Positions 41,342 through 49,568 of a DNA stretch of 64,000 nt are shown one piece after another (position 1 is the first letter of the stretch; the number at the start of each line of letters is the position of its first letter). Position numbers and translations under genes: made by a program. Location of the stretch: the NCBI RefSeq assembly GCF_003668875.1, contig NZ_RAWM01000032.1, positions 1 to 64,000 on the forward strand, given 5' to 3'. Source of the stretch: Corallococcus interemptor. GTDB lineage: Bacteria > Myxococcota > Myxococcia > Myxococcales > Myxococcaceae. Under the pieces are notes generated by a model. It searched no databases. It was given only the letters and a program-made list of their open reading frames with translations, and was not told the DNA's origin.

Positions 41342-42349
41342 ATGAGTCTCGTCCTGGTCGCGGATGATGAACCCGCGGTGCTGGAGGTCCTGAGCCAGGT
41401 GATTGAGGACCTGGGGCACGACGTGGTGCGCGCGCGCGACGGCCAGGAGGCCCTGGCGCTCGCCCGGCTCCACCGTCCTCGGCTGGTGGTGACGGACCAC
41501 ATGATGCCGCGCATGAGCGGCATGGAGCTGTGCAGCCGGCTGAAGCAGGAGCCGGGCCTGCGCGAGGTGCCCATCATCCTGTTGAGCGCGGTGCTCCAGC
41601 AGGGTTCGCCGGATGCGGCAGCGTTCCTCAACAAGCCCTTTGAAATCACCGACTTCGAGACGCTGATCCACGACGTGCTGGAGAAGGCCCCACCGGTGCA
41701 GCCAGAGCCCGCCACGCCCGTGGAGGCGCTGGGCCGGTGGGTGGCGCGGTCGCTCCAGGGGCCGCTGGAGGCCGCGAGGGATCAGCTGCGCGCGCTCGGG
41801 GACCTGCCGCCGCCGGGCAAGGGCGCGGTGGAGGCACTGGGCGCGCAGCTCCAGTCGTTGGAGCGGATGGGGCGCTATCTCCAGGACGCCGTCCGGCTGA
41901 GCGCGGGCAGCGTGACGCTGCGGCCGGTGGAGGGCGACCTGCGCCCGCACCTGGAGGCCTCCATCGCCAGGTGCCGCACCCTGGGGCCGGGTGTGCCGGT
42001 GGAGGTGACGGTGCCCGCGGAGGCGGTGGGCCTCAAGTTCGACCCGGAGCGCCTGGGGCAGGTGTTTGACGTGCTGCTGTCGAACGCGGCCCGGCAGGGC
42101 GGGGTGCGCGTGGAGCTGCAGGCGTCCGCGGAAGAGGTGCGGGTGCGCGTGAGCGACCCGGGGCCGGGCATCCCCGAAGCAGAGCTGCCCGGGCTGTTCC
42201 AGCCCTTCCCGGAGGGCCCCGCGCAAGGTGAGGCGCTGGGGCTCTACGTGGCGTCGGAGCTGGCGAAGCTGCACGGCGGCGCGCTCTCCGCCGAGTCGCG
42301 CCCCGGGCAGGGCGCGACGTTCAGCGTGTCACTGCCGCGCGTGGCCTGA
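41342..42349 (+). CDS. receiver domain followed by HATPase, lacking a phospho-accepting His
   Basis: The 335-residue protein starts at ATG 41342 after GAGGGAG. Residues 1-125 are a receiver domain, with acceptor Asp in VVTDHMMPR and the Lys in LNKPFEI. Residues about 140-335 contain a dimerisation-like helix and an ATPase domain (LLSNAARQ, DPGPGIPE, GEALGLYVASELAKLHGG). The H-box position reads ARSLQGPL, so the usual His is missing. It may act as an atypical kinase, phosphatase or a phospho-Asp-gated ATP-binding output. Order is receiver first. Confidence 0.85.
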   Translation: MSLVLVADDEPAVLEVLSQVIEDLGHDVVRARDGQEALALARLHRPRLVVTDHMMPRMSGMELCSRLKQEPGLREVPIILLSAVLQQGSPDAAAFLNKPFEITDFETLIHDVLEKAPPVQPEPATPVEALGRWVARSLQGPLEAARDQLRALGDLPPPGKGAVEALGAQLQSLERMGRYLQDAVRLSAGSVTLRPVEGDLRPHLEASIARCRTLGPGVPVEVTVPAEAVGLKFDPERLGQVFDVLLSNAARQGGVRVELQASAEEVRVRVSDPGPGIPEAELPGLFQPFPEGPAQGEALGLYVASELAKLHGGALSAESRPGQGATFSVSLPRVA

Positions 42350-42354
42350 GGGCT

Positions 42355-43392
42355 TCAGGCCTTCTGCGACTTCAGCATCCAGCCAATCATCTTGTAGAGC
42401 ATGCGGGCGCCCACGTTGGCGTCCCACTCGCTGCCGTCGGGGCCGGGGGCCACCTCGGTCAGATCGAAGCCGACGATGGTGCGGCCCGAGCGCACGACGC
42501 CCGCGACGAGCGCGATGGCCTCCGGGAAGGACAGGCCGCCGGGGACGGGGGTGCCGGTGTTGGGGCACAGCACGGGGTCCAGCCCGTCGATGTCGAAGGA
42601 CAGGTAGACCTGCTGCGGCAGCTTGTCGACGATCTGCTTCACCTGCTGGTTCCACGGCAGGCCGTCGAAGCGGTTCTGCTGGAGGACGGCGTCGTAGAAG
42701 GCGTGGATTCGGCCGCCGGAGTCCTCGATGTAGCGGTGCTCGTTCTCGCTCATGTCGCGCAGGCCCACCTGGACCAGCGTCTTCACGCCCGGGATGCGCT
42801 CGCACACGTTGTAGAAGATGGACGCGTGCGACCAGGTGAAGCCCTCGTACGCAACGCGCAGGTCCGCGTGCGCGTCCAGGTGCAGCACGCCCATGCCGGG
42901 GTACTTCTCCGCGTGCGCCTGGATGATGCCGAAGGAGATGGCGTGGTCTCCGCCCACGGCGGCCACGCGCTTGCCCTGCTCCAGCCAGTGCTTCGTGGTG
43001 CGGTAGACGTGTTCGTTGAGCTTCTCGCTGAAGCCGTTCACGTCCTTGGCGGCGGCGAGCAGCTCGGCCTCGCCGGAGTCGATGCCGCCCGCTTCGATGA
43101 CGAGCAGGGCGCGCTCCCTGGCGCGCTCGTTCCACTCGTGGAGTTCGGCGGGGGCCTCCAGCATGGCGATGCCGCGCTCGTAGGGCCGGCCGGTCTCCAC
43201 GTCGAAAAGGTCCACCTGCTTGCTGGCCTCCAGCAGGGCGGCGGGGCCGTTGGACGTGCCACCGCCGTAGCTGGTGGTGGCCTCGAAGGGCACGGGGATG
43301 ACGACGACGTGGGCCTCGTCAGGGGAGTGGGGGAGGCCGAAGATGCCGGAGCCCGGCTGCGCGGCGGCGGCGGGGTCGAAGTGGGTAGCCAT
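42355..43392 (-). CDS. speB: agmatinase / arginase family ureohydrolase
   Basis: The 345-residue protein carries the binuclear Mn motifs: GGDHAIS (His150), LDAHADL (Asp173, His175, Asp177) and SFDIDGLDP (Asp267, Asp269). Agmatinases convert agmatine to putrescine and urea in the cytoplasm; guanidino-acid hydrolase is an alternative. ATG 43392 is the natural start since the longer frame adds low-complexity residues. It converges with the preceding receiver-kinase gene by five bases. A deiminase of the agmatine type is encoded about 37 kb away. Confidence 0.85.
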   Translation of the reverse strand: MATHFDPAAAAQPGSGIFGLPHSPDEAHVVVIPVPFEATTSYGGGTSNGPAALLEASKQVDLFDVETGRPYERGIAMLEAPAELHEWNERARERALLVIEAGGIDSGEAELLAAAKDVNGFSEKLNEHVYRTTKHWLEQGKRVAAVGGDHAISFGIIQAHAEKYPGMGVLHLDAHADLRVAYEGFTWSHASIFYNVCERIPGVKTLVQVGLRDMSENEHRYIEDSGGRIHAFYDAVLQQNRFDGLPWNQQVKQIVDKLPQQVYLSFDIDGLDPVLCPNTGTPVPGGLSFPEAIALVAGVVRSGRTIVGFDLTEVAPGPDGSEWDANVGARMLYKMIGWMLKSQKA

Positions 43393-43469
43393 GGCGGCGC
43401 AGGATACGGTTCCGCTCCCCGGGCGCAATGGCTTCGGTGGTGCCTGGCGGCAGGGCAGGGAGGAAACGG

Positions 43470-43838
43470 ATGGCGACCCGGAAGAAGACGGTGGCGAAGC
43501 GCAAGGCACGGCTCACGGTGGACGACGTGCGCGAAATGGCGCTGGCCCTGCCATCGACGGAGGAGCGCCCCTCCTACGGCACGCCCGGGTTCCGGGTAAG
43601 CAACAAGCTCTTCGCGCGGGTGCTGGATGAAGACTCCATCGTCATCAAGGTGGACTTCGAGCACCGCGAGGCCTTGCTGGATTCCAAGCCAGACATGTTC
43701 GAAGTGACGCCGCATTATCAAGACTGGCCCATGGTCATCGTGCGTCTGAAGACCGTGGACCGGCGCCTGCTGGATGCCCTGCTCAAGGAGGCCTGGCGGA
43801 GGTGTGCCTCCGCCAGGGTGCTCAAGGCGAGCGTGTAG
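43470..43838 (+). CDS. MmcQ/YjbR family DNA-binding-like protein
   Basis: The 122-residue protein matches MmcQ/YjbR proteins: TVDDVREMALALPSTEERPSYGTPGFRVSNKLFARV and LDSKPDMFEVTPHYQDWPMVIVRL. The fold has a double-wing-like shape and is often annotated as DNA-binding, without a clear role. ATG 43470 follows AGGAAACGG; the upstream extension is not conserved. It ends six bases from the convergent quinone reductase gene. Confidence 0.85.
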   Translation: MATRKKTVAKRKARLTVDDVREMALALPSTEERPSYGTPGFRVSNKLFARVLDEDSIVIKVDFEHREALLDSKPDMFEVTPHYQDWPMVIVRLKTVDRRLLDALLKEAWRRCASARVLKASV

Positions 43839-43844
43839 CCGCTT

Positions 43845-44834
43845 TCAGTCCCAGCGCACCACGACCTTGCCCACGGTGCCGTTGCCCGCCATCCGCTCCA
43901 GCCCGGAGCGGATCTCCGTCATGGGCAGGACGGCATCCACCACGGCGCGCAGCGCGCCGGAGTCGAACAGGGGCAACAGCTGCCGCTCCGCCACCTGCGT
44001 GAGCAGCATCTTCTCCTCCGCGGGCCGGCTGCGCAGCACCGTCCCCTTGAGCGTGAGCCGCTTGCGCATCACCGGCCCCAGGTCCAGCTCCGCGCGCACG
44101 CCCGCCACCGAGCCCACCTGCATCAGCCGCCCCAGCGGCGCCATGGCCTTCACCGACTCCGGCAGGTACGCGCCGCCCACCAGGTCCAGGCACACGTCCG
44201 CGCCCCGGCCGCCTGTCGCCGCGAGCACCGCGTCCGCGAACACCGGCGGGTTGCTCTCGCACAGCACCGTGTGGCCCACGCCCCACCCGGAGGCCCGCGC
44301 CAGCTTGTCCTGGCTGCGCCCCGTGCCCACCACCCGCACGCCCATCGCCTTGCAGAGCAGCGCCGCCGCGGAACCCACGCCGCTCGCCACCGCGTGCACC
44401 AGCACCGTCTCCCCGGGCCTCAGGTCCGCCTGGAGCACCAGCGCGTCGTACGCCGTCAGGTACGCCTCCGGCAGCGCCGCCGCGTCCGCGAAGTCCAGGC
44501 CCCTGGGCATGTGCAGCACCTCGCGCTCGTGCGTGGTGATGACCTCGCTCCACGCGCCTCCGCCGACGAGGCCCATCACCCGGTCGCCCACTTGGAACTT
44601 CCGTGCACGCGGGCCCACCGCCACCACCTCGCCCGCGTACTCCAGGCCCGGCACGTCCTGGGGCGCATCCGGCGGCGGCGGATAGGCGCCGCGCACCTGG
44701 AGCAGGTCCGCCCGGTTCAGCGCGCTCGCCCGCACCCGCACCTGCACGTCGTAGGGGCCCGGCACCGGCTCCGGCCGCTCGTCGAACGCGAGGACCTCTG
44801 GACCGCCCGGCTTCGTGATGCGCACGACCTTCAT
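43845..44834 (-). CDS. NADPH:quinone oxidoreductase-like medium-chain dehydrogenase
   Basis: The 329-residue zinc-free MDR protein has NRADLLQVRGAYPPPPDAPQ near the start, the GLEYAGEVVAVG block, and the NADPH motif VLVHAVASGVGSAAALL. It belongs to the QOR/enoyl reductase branch that reduces quinones or 2-alkenals. The ATG at 44834 follows GGGGCAGG. It sits convergent to the YjbR gene and could be followed by the small 44881-45036 frame in the same direction. Confidence 0.85.
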   Translation of the reverse strand: MKVVRITKPGGPEVLAFDERPEPVPGPYDVQVRVRASALNRADLLQVRGAYPPPPDAPQDVPGLEYAGEVVAVGPRARKFQVGDRVMGLVGGGAWSEVITTHEREVLHMPRGLDFADAAALPEAYLTAYDALVLQADLRPGETVLVHAVASGVGSAAALLCKAMGVRVVGTGRSQDKLARASGWGVGHTVLCESNPPVFADAVLAATGGRGADVCLDLVGGAYLPESVKAMAPLGRLMQVGSVAGVRAELDLGPVMRKRLTLKGTVLRSRPAEEKMLLTQVAERQLLPLFDSGALRAVVDAVLPMTEIRSGLERMAGNGTVGKVVVRWD

Positions 44835-44880
44835 GACCTGCCCCTTGCGCTGGAGAATCACCGTGACAACAACAACCGCG

Positions 44881-45036
44881 TCACCAATCCGGAGTACGCC
44901 AGCAGTGGGCGCGCAGCTTCTCCAGCGCCTGGGCGGCCGTGTCCTCCACGCCCACGGCGGTGAAGTCGCGCGGCAACCGGCCGCCCCGCAACAACGTGTG
45001 AGCGCTCTCCGGAGGTGTCTGCACGAGGCGGGGCAC
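44881..45036 (-). CDS. possible 51-residue small protein
   Basis: A GTG start at 45036 and a TGA at 44881-44883 enclose a natural-looking frame (MPRLVQTPPESAHTLLRGGR, then DFTAVGVEDTAAQALEKLRA) with high third-position G/C. It lies upstream of the quinone reductase on the same strand. It may be a small gene or the leftover C-terminus of a deleted one. No family was recognised. Confidence 0.4.
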   Translation of the reverse strand: MPRLVQTPPESAHTLLRGGRLPRDFTAVGVEDTAAQALEKLRAHCWRTPDW

Positions 45037-45089
45037 GAAACGTCCTGGCCCGCTGGAGCGTCAAGGCTTATCTAGGACTCCAGACCGCC

Positions 45090-45296
45090 ATGCCTCTCTC
45101 GCCGTGTCCCATCTGTCAGAAGCCCGTGCCTCCGCGTCCGGAGAACACCTCCCATCCCTTCTGCTCGCGCCGCTGCCGCGCCGTCGACCTGGGCCGCTGG
45201 CTGGGCGAGGAGTACCGCGTGCCCGACCGTCAGGCCGAACAGCAGGAGGACGAGCTGCCCTCCGACGGTGAGCCGACGCGCCGCCACGACGCCTGA
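45090..45296 (+). CDS. yacG: DNA gyrase inhibitor YacG
   Basis: The 68-residue protein has the zinc motif C-x2-C-x15-C-x3-C (Cys6, Cys9, Cys25, Cys29, in CPICQKP and FCSRRC), then the GRWLGEEYRVP signature of YacG. The E. coli protein binds GyrB and blocks gyrase DNA binding. The ATG is at 45090. In many genomes it lies by coaE; no such neighbour is seen here. Confidence 0.85.
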   Translation: MPLSPCPICQKPVPPRPENTSHPFCSRRCRAVDLGRWLGEEYRVPDRQAEQQEDELPSDGEPTRRHDA

Positions 45297-45422
45297 GCCG
45301 TCGGCCGGTGGAAGATTCCCGGCCCGTTCGAACGACAGGGCAGGGGAGCGTGCCGCCGGAGGGCCTGCGTCCGTGCACCCCGGAGGGCAGGGAGCAGGCG
45401 TCCCGCTGGAGTCGCGGGGAGA

Positions 45423-46517
45423 GTGACGGTATACCCGCCTGCCGTGAAACGCGCCGTCAACCTCATCGCCAGCCTGCTCGTCACCGTAGCCTTCATGTGG
45501 TGGGCCTTCCGGGACACGGACGTGTCCACGCAGATCGCCAGCCTCAAGGCGGCCAACTACGCGTGGATCCTCCCGTACTTCGTGTGCCTCACCTTCGTGC
45601 ACATCTTCCGCACGCTGCGCTGGGGGGCGCTGCTGTCGGGCCTGGAGCACGTCCCGTTCCGCAAGCTGAATGAGGCGTCCGGCATCGGCTTCATGATGCT
45701 GCTGGTGCTGCCCTTCCGCCTGGGGGAGTTCGCCCGGCCCTTCCTCATCGCGCAGCGCAGCTCCATCCGCCGCAGCGCGGCCATGACGTCCGTGGTGCTG
45801 GAGCGCATCGTGGACGGCCTCTTCGTGGCGGCGCTCTTCCGCGTGCTGCTCTTCTTCGTGCCGACGGAGACCCCCGAGGTCCGGTACGTGAAGCTGGGCT
45901 CGTGGCTGATGTTCGCCGTGTTCGGCGGCGGCCTGGTGTTCCTGCTGCTGGGCCTGTGGCAGCAGGAGCGCACGGTGCGGCTGGTGCGCGCCACCGTGGG
46001 CCGCTTCTCCCCGGGCATCGCGGACAAGGTGGCGGACATCGTGGACACCTTCGTCGGGGCCATGCGCCAGCTGCCCGACCGCAAGCACATCGTCCTCTTC
46101 TTCCTCTACACGTTCGCGTACTGGGGCGTGAACGGCCTGGGCATGGCGCTGCTCGCGCGCGCCTTCGACTGCTCCGGCGCGTCGGCGGGCATGGCCTGCG
46201 AGCCCATGAACCTGTCGCTGTTCCAGTCCTACATCGTGATGTGCGTGCTGGTGGTGGGCGTGATGATCCCCGCCGCGCCCGGGATGATGGGCACCTTCCA
46301 GGCCGCCACCAAGGTGGGCCTGGGGCTGTTCCTGCCCGCGGCGATGGTGAACGCGCACGGGCTCGCGTACGCGAACGTGCTGTGGCTGTGCCAGACGGTG
46401 CAGCAGATCGCCTTCGGCCTCATCCTGCTGTCCATCAGCCACATGTCCTTCCGTGAGCTGGCGGGGAAGATGAAGAAGGACGACGACACGGCGGTCACCC
46501 GCTCGTCGGTGGCCTGA
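45423..46517 (+). CDS. lysylphosphatidylglycerol synthase-TM / UPF0104 family flippase-like membrane protein
   Basis: The 364-residue protein has seven to eight hydrophobic segments and the UPF0104 core (LPFRLGEFARPFLIA, SSIRRSAAMTSVVLERIVDGLF, PAAPGMMGTFQAATKVGL). Related proteins are MprF/AglD-type flippases or lipid transport components. There is no attached synthase domain. GTG 45423 follows CGGGGAGA; GTG 45444 is possible. It converges with the lipoprotein gene at 46531. The lipid handled cannot be read from sequence. Confidence 0.85.
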   Translation: MTVYPPAVKRAVNLIASLLVTVAFMWWAFRDTDVSTQIASLKAANYAWILPYFVCLTFVHIFRTLRWGALLSGLEHVPFRKLNEASGIGFMMLLVLPFRLGEFARPFLIAQRSSIRRSAAMTSVVLERIVDGLFVAALFRVLLFFVPTETPEVRYVKLGSWLMFAVFGGGLVFLLLGLWQQERTVRLVRATVGRFSPGIADKVADIVDTFVGAMRQLPDRKHIVLFFLYTFAYWGVNGLGMALLARAFDCSGASAGMACEPMNLSLFQSYIVMCVLVVGVMIPAAPGMMGTFQAATKVGLGLFLPAAMVNAHGLAYANVLWLCQTVQQIAFGLILLSISHMSFRELAGKMKKDDDTAVTRSSVA

Positions 46518-46530
46518 AGGCCCTCCGCCG

Positions 46531-46995
46531 CTACGGGGCGGGCTCCAGGGCCTGGCCTCCGTCGGCGGCGGGCGGCACCTGCTGGACGCGCACGCTGTTG
46601 CGCACCTGTTCGGTGACGGCGGCCGGGTCCACGGTGCCCTTGAAGGTGCCGAAGGGCGTCTCCAGGCGCTGCTCGTGCTTGCCGTCGCTGCCCGGCGGGC
46701 CGCACCAGGCCTTGGACTGACTCTTGAGGCTGGCCACGGGCGTGTGCAACTCGGTGCGCGTCTCGGTGGTGGACTTGGCCACCAGCACGTGGTCGCGCAT
46801 CAGCACGCAGTGGTCCTCGTCGAAGTACCAGGCGGACGAGCCGTCCGTGAACTCCTGCGCCCTCGCCGGCCCCTTGCCCATGGTGTCCGCCACCTGGGCG
46901 GCCGTCATGCCGGGGTAGAGCTTCTCGAAGCCGGGGGTGGCACAGCCGGTGGCGGCCAGCACGAGGAGGGCGGACAGCAGGGTGTCGCGACGCAT
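46531..46995 (-). CDS. lipoprotein with SmpA/BamE-like start
   Basis: The 154-residue product has lipobox AATGC, then FEKLYPGMTAAQVADTMGKGPARAQEF, which follows the KxGMTxxQVxxxxGxP pattern of SmpA/OmlA/BamE-like folds. The remainder has SAWYFDEDHCVLMRDHVLVAKS and ends in an Ala/Pro-rich tail. BamE proteins help outer-membrane assembly, but this one is longer and the relation is structural only. Confidence 0.65.
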   Translation of the reverse strand: MRRDTLLSALLVLAATGCATPGFEKLYPGMTAAQVADTMGKGPARAQEFTDGSSAWYFDEDHCVLMRDHVLVAKSTTETRTELHTPVASLKSQSKAWCGPPGSDGKHEQRLETPFGTFKGTVDPAAVTEQVRNSVRVQQVPPAADGGQALEPAP

Positions 46996-47052
46996 CCGGA
47001 AGCGCTCCTGACGAAGGAGGGACGACCAGACCCTAACGTGTTCCTCCCGGTC

Positions 47053-47075
47053 GTCTCCAGGGAGGCCCTGGAGAC
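47053..47075 (-). terminator. perfect hairpin after the ribbon-helix-helix operon
   Basis: GTCTCCAGGG and CCCTGGAGAC form a perfect 10-base stem around a 3-base loop, 13 bases past the small ORF. A T-run is lacking, so termination efficiency is uncertain. Confidence 0.5.
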
Positions 47076-47088
47076 GCTGACGGGCGGA

Positions 47089-47166
47089 TTACAGCTCCTG
47101 TTCCAGCCACTGCCTCAGCCGTTCGCGCAGCGAGCGGGCGCGGCGGCGGAGCAGGGGGCTGCTCAC
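47089..47166 (-). CDS. 25-residue basic microprotein coupled to the ribbon-helix-helix gene
   Basis: A GTG start overlaps the stop of the preceding gene as GTGA, so translation would be coupled. The 25-residue peptide is arginine-rich (SPLLRRRARSLRERLRQWL) and should form an amphipathic helix. Tight coupling and nearness to a terminator hairpin support it being real, but at this length it may be chance. Confidence 0.45.
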   Translation of the reverse strand: MSSPLLRRRARSLRERLRQWLEQEL

Positions 47167-47417
47167 GACTCGCCTTCCGTCTTGGCGGGCATGCGGCCGT
47201 ACTTGGACAGCAGGTCCTCCACCGCTTCACGCAGGTACTCGCTCTGGTGGATGCGGGTGCGCCGCGCCAGCTCGCGCAGCTTGTGCACCTGCTCCTCGGG
47301 GACGAGGACGTGGGTGGAGACGATGTCGGCCTCGGGGCTGCGGACCTCGCCGGGTTCCACCGCGGACGGGGACGACGGAGCGTCGGGGCTCAGCGGGCTG
47401 GCGCTTCCATCCTGCAT
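47163..47417 (-). CDS. ribbon-helix-helix domain protein
   Basis: The 84-residue protein starts at ATG 47417 after GGAGGAAGCCC. The first part is Ser/Pro-rich and acidic; residues about 40-75 read as a CopG/Arc-type ribbon-helix-helix (VSTHVLVPEEQVHKLRELAR and HQSEYLREAVEDLL). Such proteins dimerise and bind DNA, often as antitoxins or autorepressors. The 25-residue ORF follows. No large toxin is adjacent. Confidence 0.75.
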   Translation of the reverse strand: MQDGSASPLSPDAPSSPSAVEPGEVRSPEADIVSTHVLVPEEQVHKLRELARRTRIHQSEYLREAVEDLLSKYGRMPAKTEGES

Positions 47418-47562
47418 CGGGCTTCCTCCAGGAATGCTGCTACAGGCCGCTACCGACCTGGCGTGGGCATTAGGGGGTCGGCCTCTCGTGCCGTCAAAAA
47501 AAGGAACACCGGACGTGGAGGGTTGACTTGGCACCCGGGGCGCTGTTACTCGCGCACCCACG

Positions 47563-47680
47563 TAAGGGGAGTAGTTCCCGCCCGGCAGCGAGGGGCGGAG
47601 GGGCGCTCGACACACTGGCTGGTGACAGCCCGGGCCCCCATCTCGCGACGCGCGAGACGAACGAGACCTTCGGACAGGGA
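47563..47680 (+). ncRNA. yybP-ykoY manganese riboswitch
   Basis: The aptamer consensus is clear: AAGGGGAGTAG at the 5' side, CGCTCGACACACTGG in the middle, CAGCCCGGGCC, and ACGAGACCTTCGG at the 3' side, with AAGG able to pair with CCTT as the closing helix. It senses Mn2+. The next gene, 47779, belongs to the UPF0016 Mn exporter family, the usual partner. Downstream pairing parts (CAGGGA/TCCCTG at 47675-47694) probably form the expression platform. Confidence 0.9.
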
Positions 47681-47778
47681 TTCAATTCTCCCTGGCCGAG
47701 GTCCGTCGTGCGCGCTCCTCCCTGAAGCGCTCCACTCCACGACAGCCTCCGCGCCAGGGACTGGGATGGGGTGCCATC

Positions 47779-48351
47779 GTGTCGTTGGAAGCCGTTGTCG
47801 GATCATTCGTCCTCGTCGCCGCCAGTGAGATGGGGGACAAGACGCAGCTGCTCGCGTTCTCGCTGGCGTCCAGGTTCCGCAAGCCGTGGGCGGTGCTGGG
47901 CGGCATCTTCGTGGCCACGGTGGCCAACCACGCGCTGGCGTCATCCGTCGGCACGTGGGTGTCCGAGCACGTCCCCTCGCGGGTGATGGCGCTGCTCCTG
48001 GCGGTGATGTTCCTGGGCTTCGGCCTGTGGACGCTCAAGCCGGACACGCTGGATGAGGACGGCGGCAAGCCCCCGCGCTTCGGCGCCTTCCTCACCACGG
48101 TGGGGCTCTTCTTCATCGCGGAGATGGGGGACAAGACGCAGCTGGCCACCATGGCGGTGGCCGCGCGCTACCAGGCTCCGGTGCTGGTGACGCTGGGCAC
48201 CACCGCGGGGATGCTGCTGTCGGACGGGCTCGCGGTGTTCCTGGGCGACCGGCTGTCCGGCCGCGTGAACATGAAGTACGTGCGCTGGGTGACGGCCGCG
48301 CTCTTCTTCCTCTTCGGCTTCGTGTCGCTCTGGACGGCCTGGCGCGGCTGA
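47779..48351 (+). CDS. UPF0016/GDT1 family putative Mn2+ exporter
   Basis: The 190-residue membrane protein has two ExGDKT motifs, SEMGDKTQL near residue 17 and AEMGDKTQL in the second half, each in a set of three membrane helices, as in TMEM165/Gdt1-type cation exchangers. The upstream yybP-ykoY riboswitch would turn the gene on when Mn2+ is high, supporting a manganese efflux role. GTG 47779 follows GGGATGGGGTGCC. A strong bidirectional hairpin closes the unit. Confidence 0.9.
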   Translation: MSLEAVVGSFVLVAASEMGDKTQLLAFSLASRFRKPWAVLGGIFVATVANHALASSVGTWVSEHVPSRVMALLLAVMFLGFGLWTLKPDTLDEDGGKPPRFGAFLTTVGLFFIAEMGDKTQLATMAVAARYQAPVLVTLGTTAGMLLSDGLAVFLGDRLSGRVNMKYVRWVTAALFFLFGFVSLWTAWRG

Positions 48352-48365
48352 GGTTTCACGAAGAG

Positions 48366-48394
48366 GCCCCGGCGTGCAGGGACGCCGGGGCTTT
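48366..48394 (+). terminator. bidirectional intrinsic terminator
   Basis: GCCCCGGCGT and ACGCCGGGGC form a 10-base stem with a 6-base loop, followed by CTTTC on the plus strand. It lies between the convergent Mn exporter and alcohol dehydrogenase genes and can serve both. Confidence 0.8.
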
Positions 48395-48405
48395 CGTGCG
48401 AACGG

Positions 48406-49449
48406 CTACTTCAGGCTCGCCGTGTCGATGACGAAGCGGTAGCGCACGTCGTTCTTGAGCATGCGCTCGTAGGCCTCGTTGATCTTCTGGATGGGGATGA
48501 CCTCCACGTCCGAGGCCACCTGGTGCCGGGCGCAGAAGTCGAGCATCTCCTGCGTCTCCCGGATGCCGCCAATCATCGAGCCGCCCAGCTTGAGCCGGCG
48601 GGGGATGAGCGAGAAGGCCGCCAGGGGCGTCGGGTTCTCCGGCGCGCCGACGAGGATCATCGTGCCGTCCGTCTTCAGGAGGCTCAGGTAGGCGTTGTAG
48701 TCGTGCTGCGCGGAGACGGTGTCCAGGATGAAGTCGAAGGACCGGCGCAGCTTCTTGAACGTCGCCTTGTCGGACGTGGCCTCGAAGTGCGAGGCGCCCA
48801 GGGCGAGCGCGTCGTCGCGCTTGGACGGCGAGGTGCTGAGCACCGTCACTTCCGCGCCCATCGCCTTCGCCAGCTTCACGGCCATGTGGCCAAGGCCGCC
48901 CAGGCCCACGACGGCCAGCTTGCTGCCGGTTTTCACGCCGTAATAGCGCAGCGGCGAGTACGTGGTGATGCCCGCGCACAAGAGCGGCGCGGCGCGATCC
49001 AGGGGGATGCCCTCCGGGATGCGCACCACGTACTTCGCGTCCACGGTGATGCGCGTGGAGTAGCCGCCGTAGGTGGGCTGGCCGTCGTAATCACGGGCGT
49101 TATACGTGTTCACCGCGCCGCGCTCGCAGTACTGCTCTTCGCCCTTGAGGCACTGGGGGCACTCGCGGCACGAGTCCACGAAGCAGCCCACGCCCACGCT
49201 GTCGCCCACCTTGAAGGTGGTGACGGCGCTGCCCACCTGGGACACCTTGCCCACGATTTCGTGGCCCGGGACCATGGGGAAGAGGGCGCCGCCCCACTCG
49301 TCGCGGGCCTGGTGGATGTCCGAGTGGCACACGCCGCAGTACTGGATGTCGATGAGCACGTCCTGGGGACGCGGCTCGCGGCGCTCCACGGTGAAGGGGC
49401 CGAGCGCGGCCTTCGCGCTGGGGGCGGCATAGGCGGGGGTGGTGGGCAA
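48406..49449 (-). CDS. zinc-dependent NADP alcohol dehydrogenase (YahK/CPCC-type)
   Basis: The 347-residue MDR protein has catalytic-zinc residues in CGVCHSDIHQARDEWG, VPGHEIVG and the structural cysteines in CRECPQCLKGEEQYC. The NADP loop is GLGGLGHMAVKLAKAMGA. It matches the YahK/cinnamyl alcohol dehydrogenase group that reduces aldehydes. The gene ends beside a bidirectional terminator. The start is at ATG 49449. Confidence 0.9.
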   Translation of the reverse strand: MPTTPAYAAPSAKAALGPFTVERREPRPQDVLIDIQYCGVCHSDIHQARDEWGGALFPMVPGHEIVGKVSQVGSAVTTFKVGDSVGVGCFVDSCRECPQCLKGEEQYCERGAVNTYNARDYDGQPTYGGYSTRITVDAKYVVRIPEGIPLDRAAPLLCAGITTYSPLRYYGVKTGSKLAVVGLGGLGHMAVKLAKAMGAEVTVLSTSPSKRDDALALGASHFEATSDKATFKKLRRSFDFILDTVSAQHDYNAYLSLLKTDGTMILVGAPENPTPLAAFSLIPRRLKLGGSMIGGIRETQEMLDFCARHQVASDVEVIPIQKINEAYERMLKNDVRYRFVIDTASLK

Positions 49450-49568
49450 GGAGGGCTCCTGAAGAGGGAAACGAAACAGGCGCCAATGTAATGACGCGGG
49501 AGGACGGCCGCAGGGGAAAGCATGAAGGGGTGGACCTGCCTGGTGGGCGTCCGGGAGACTCCGCGCCC

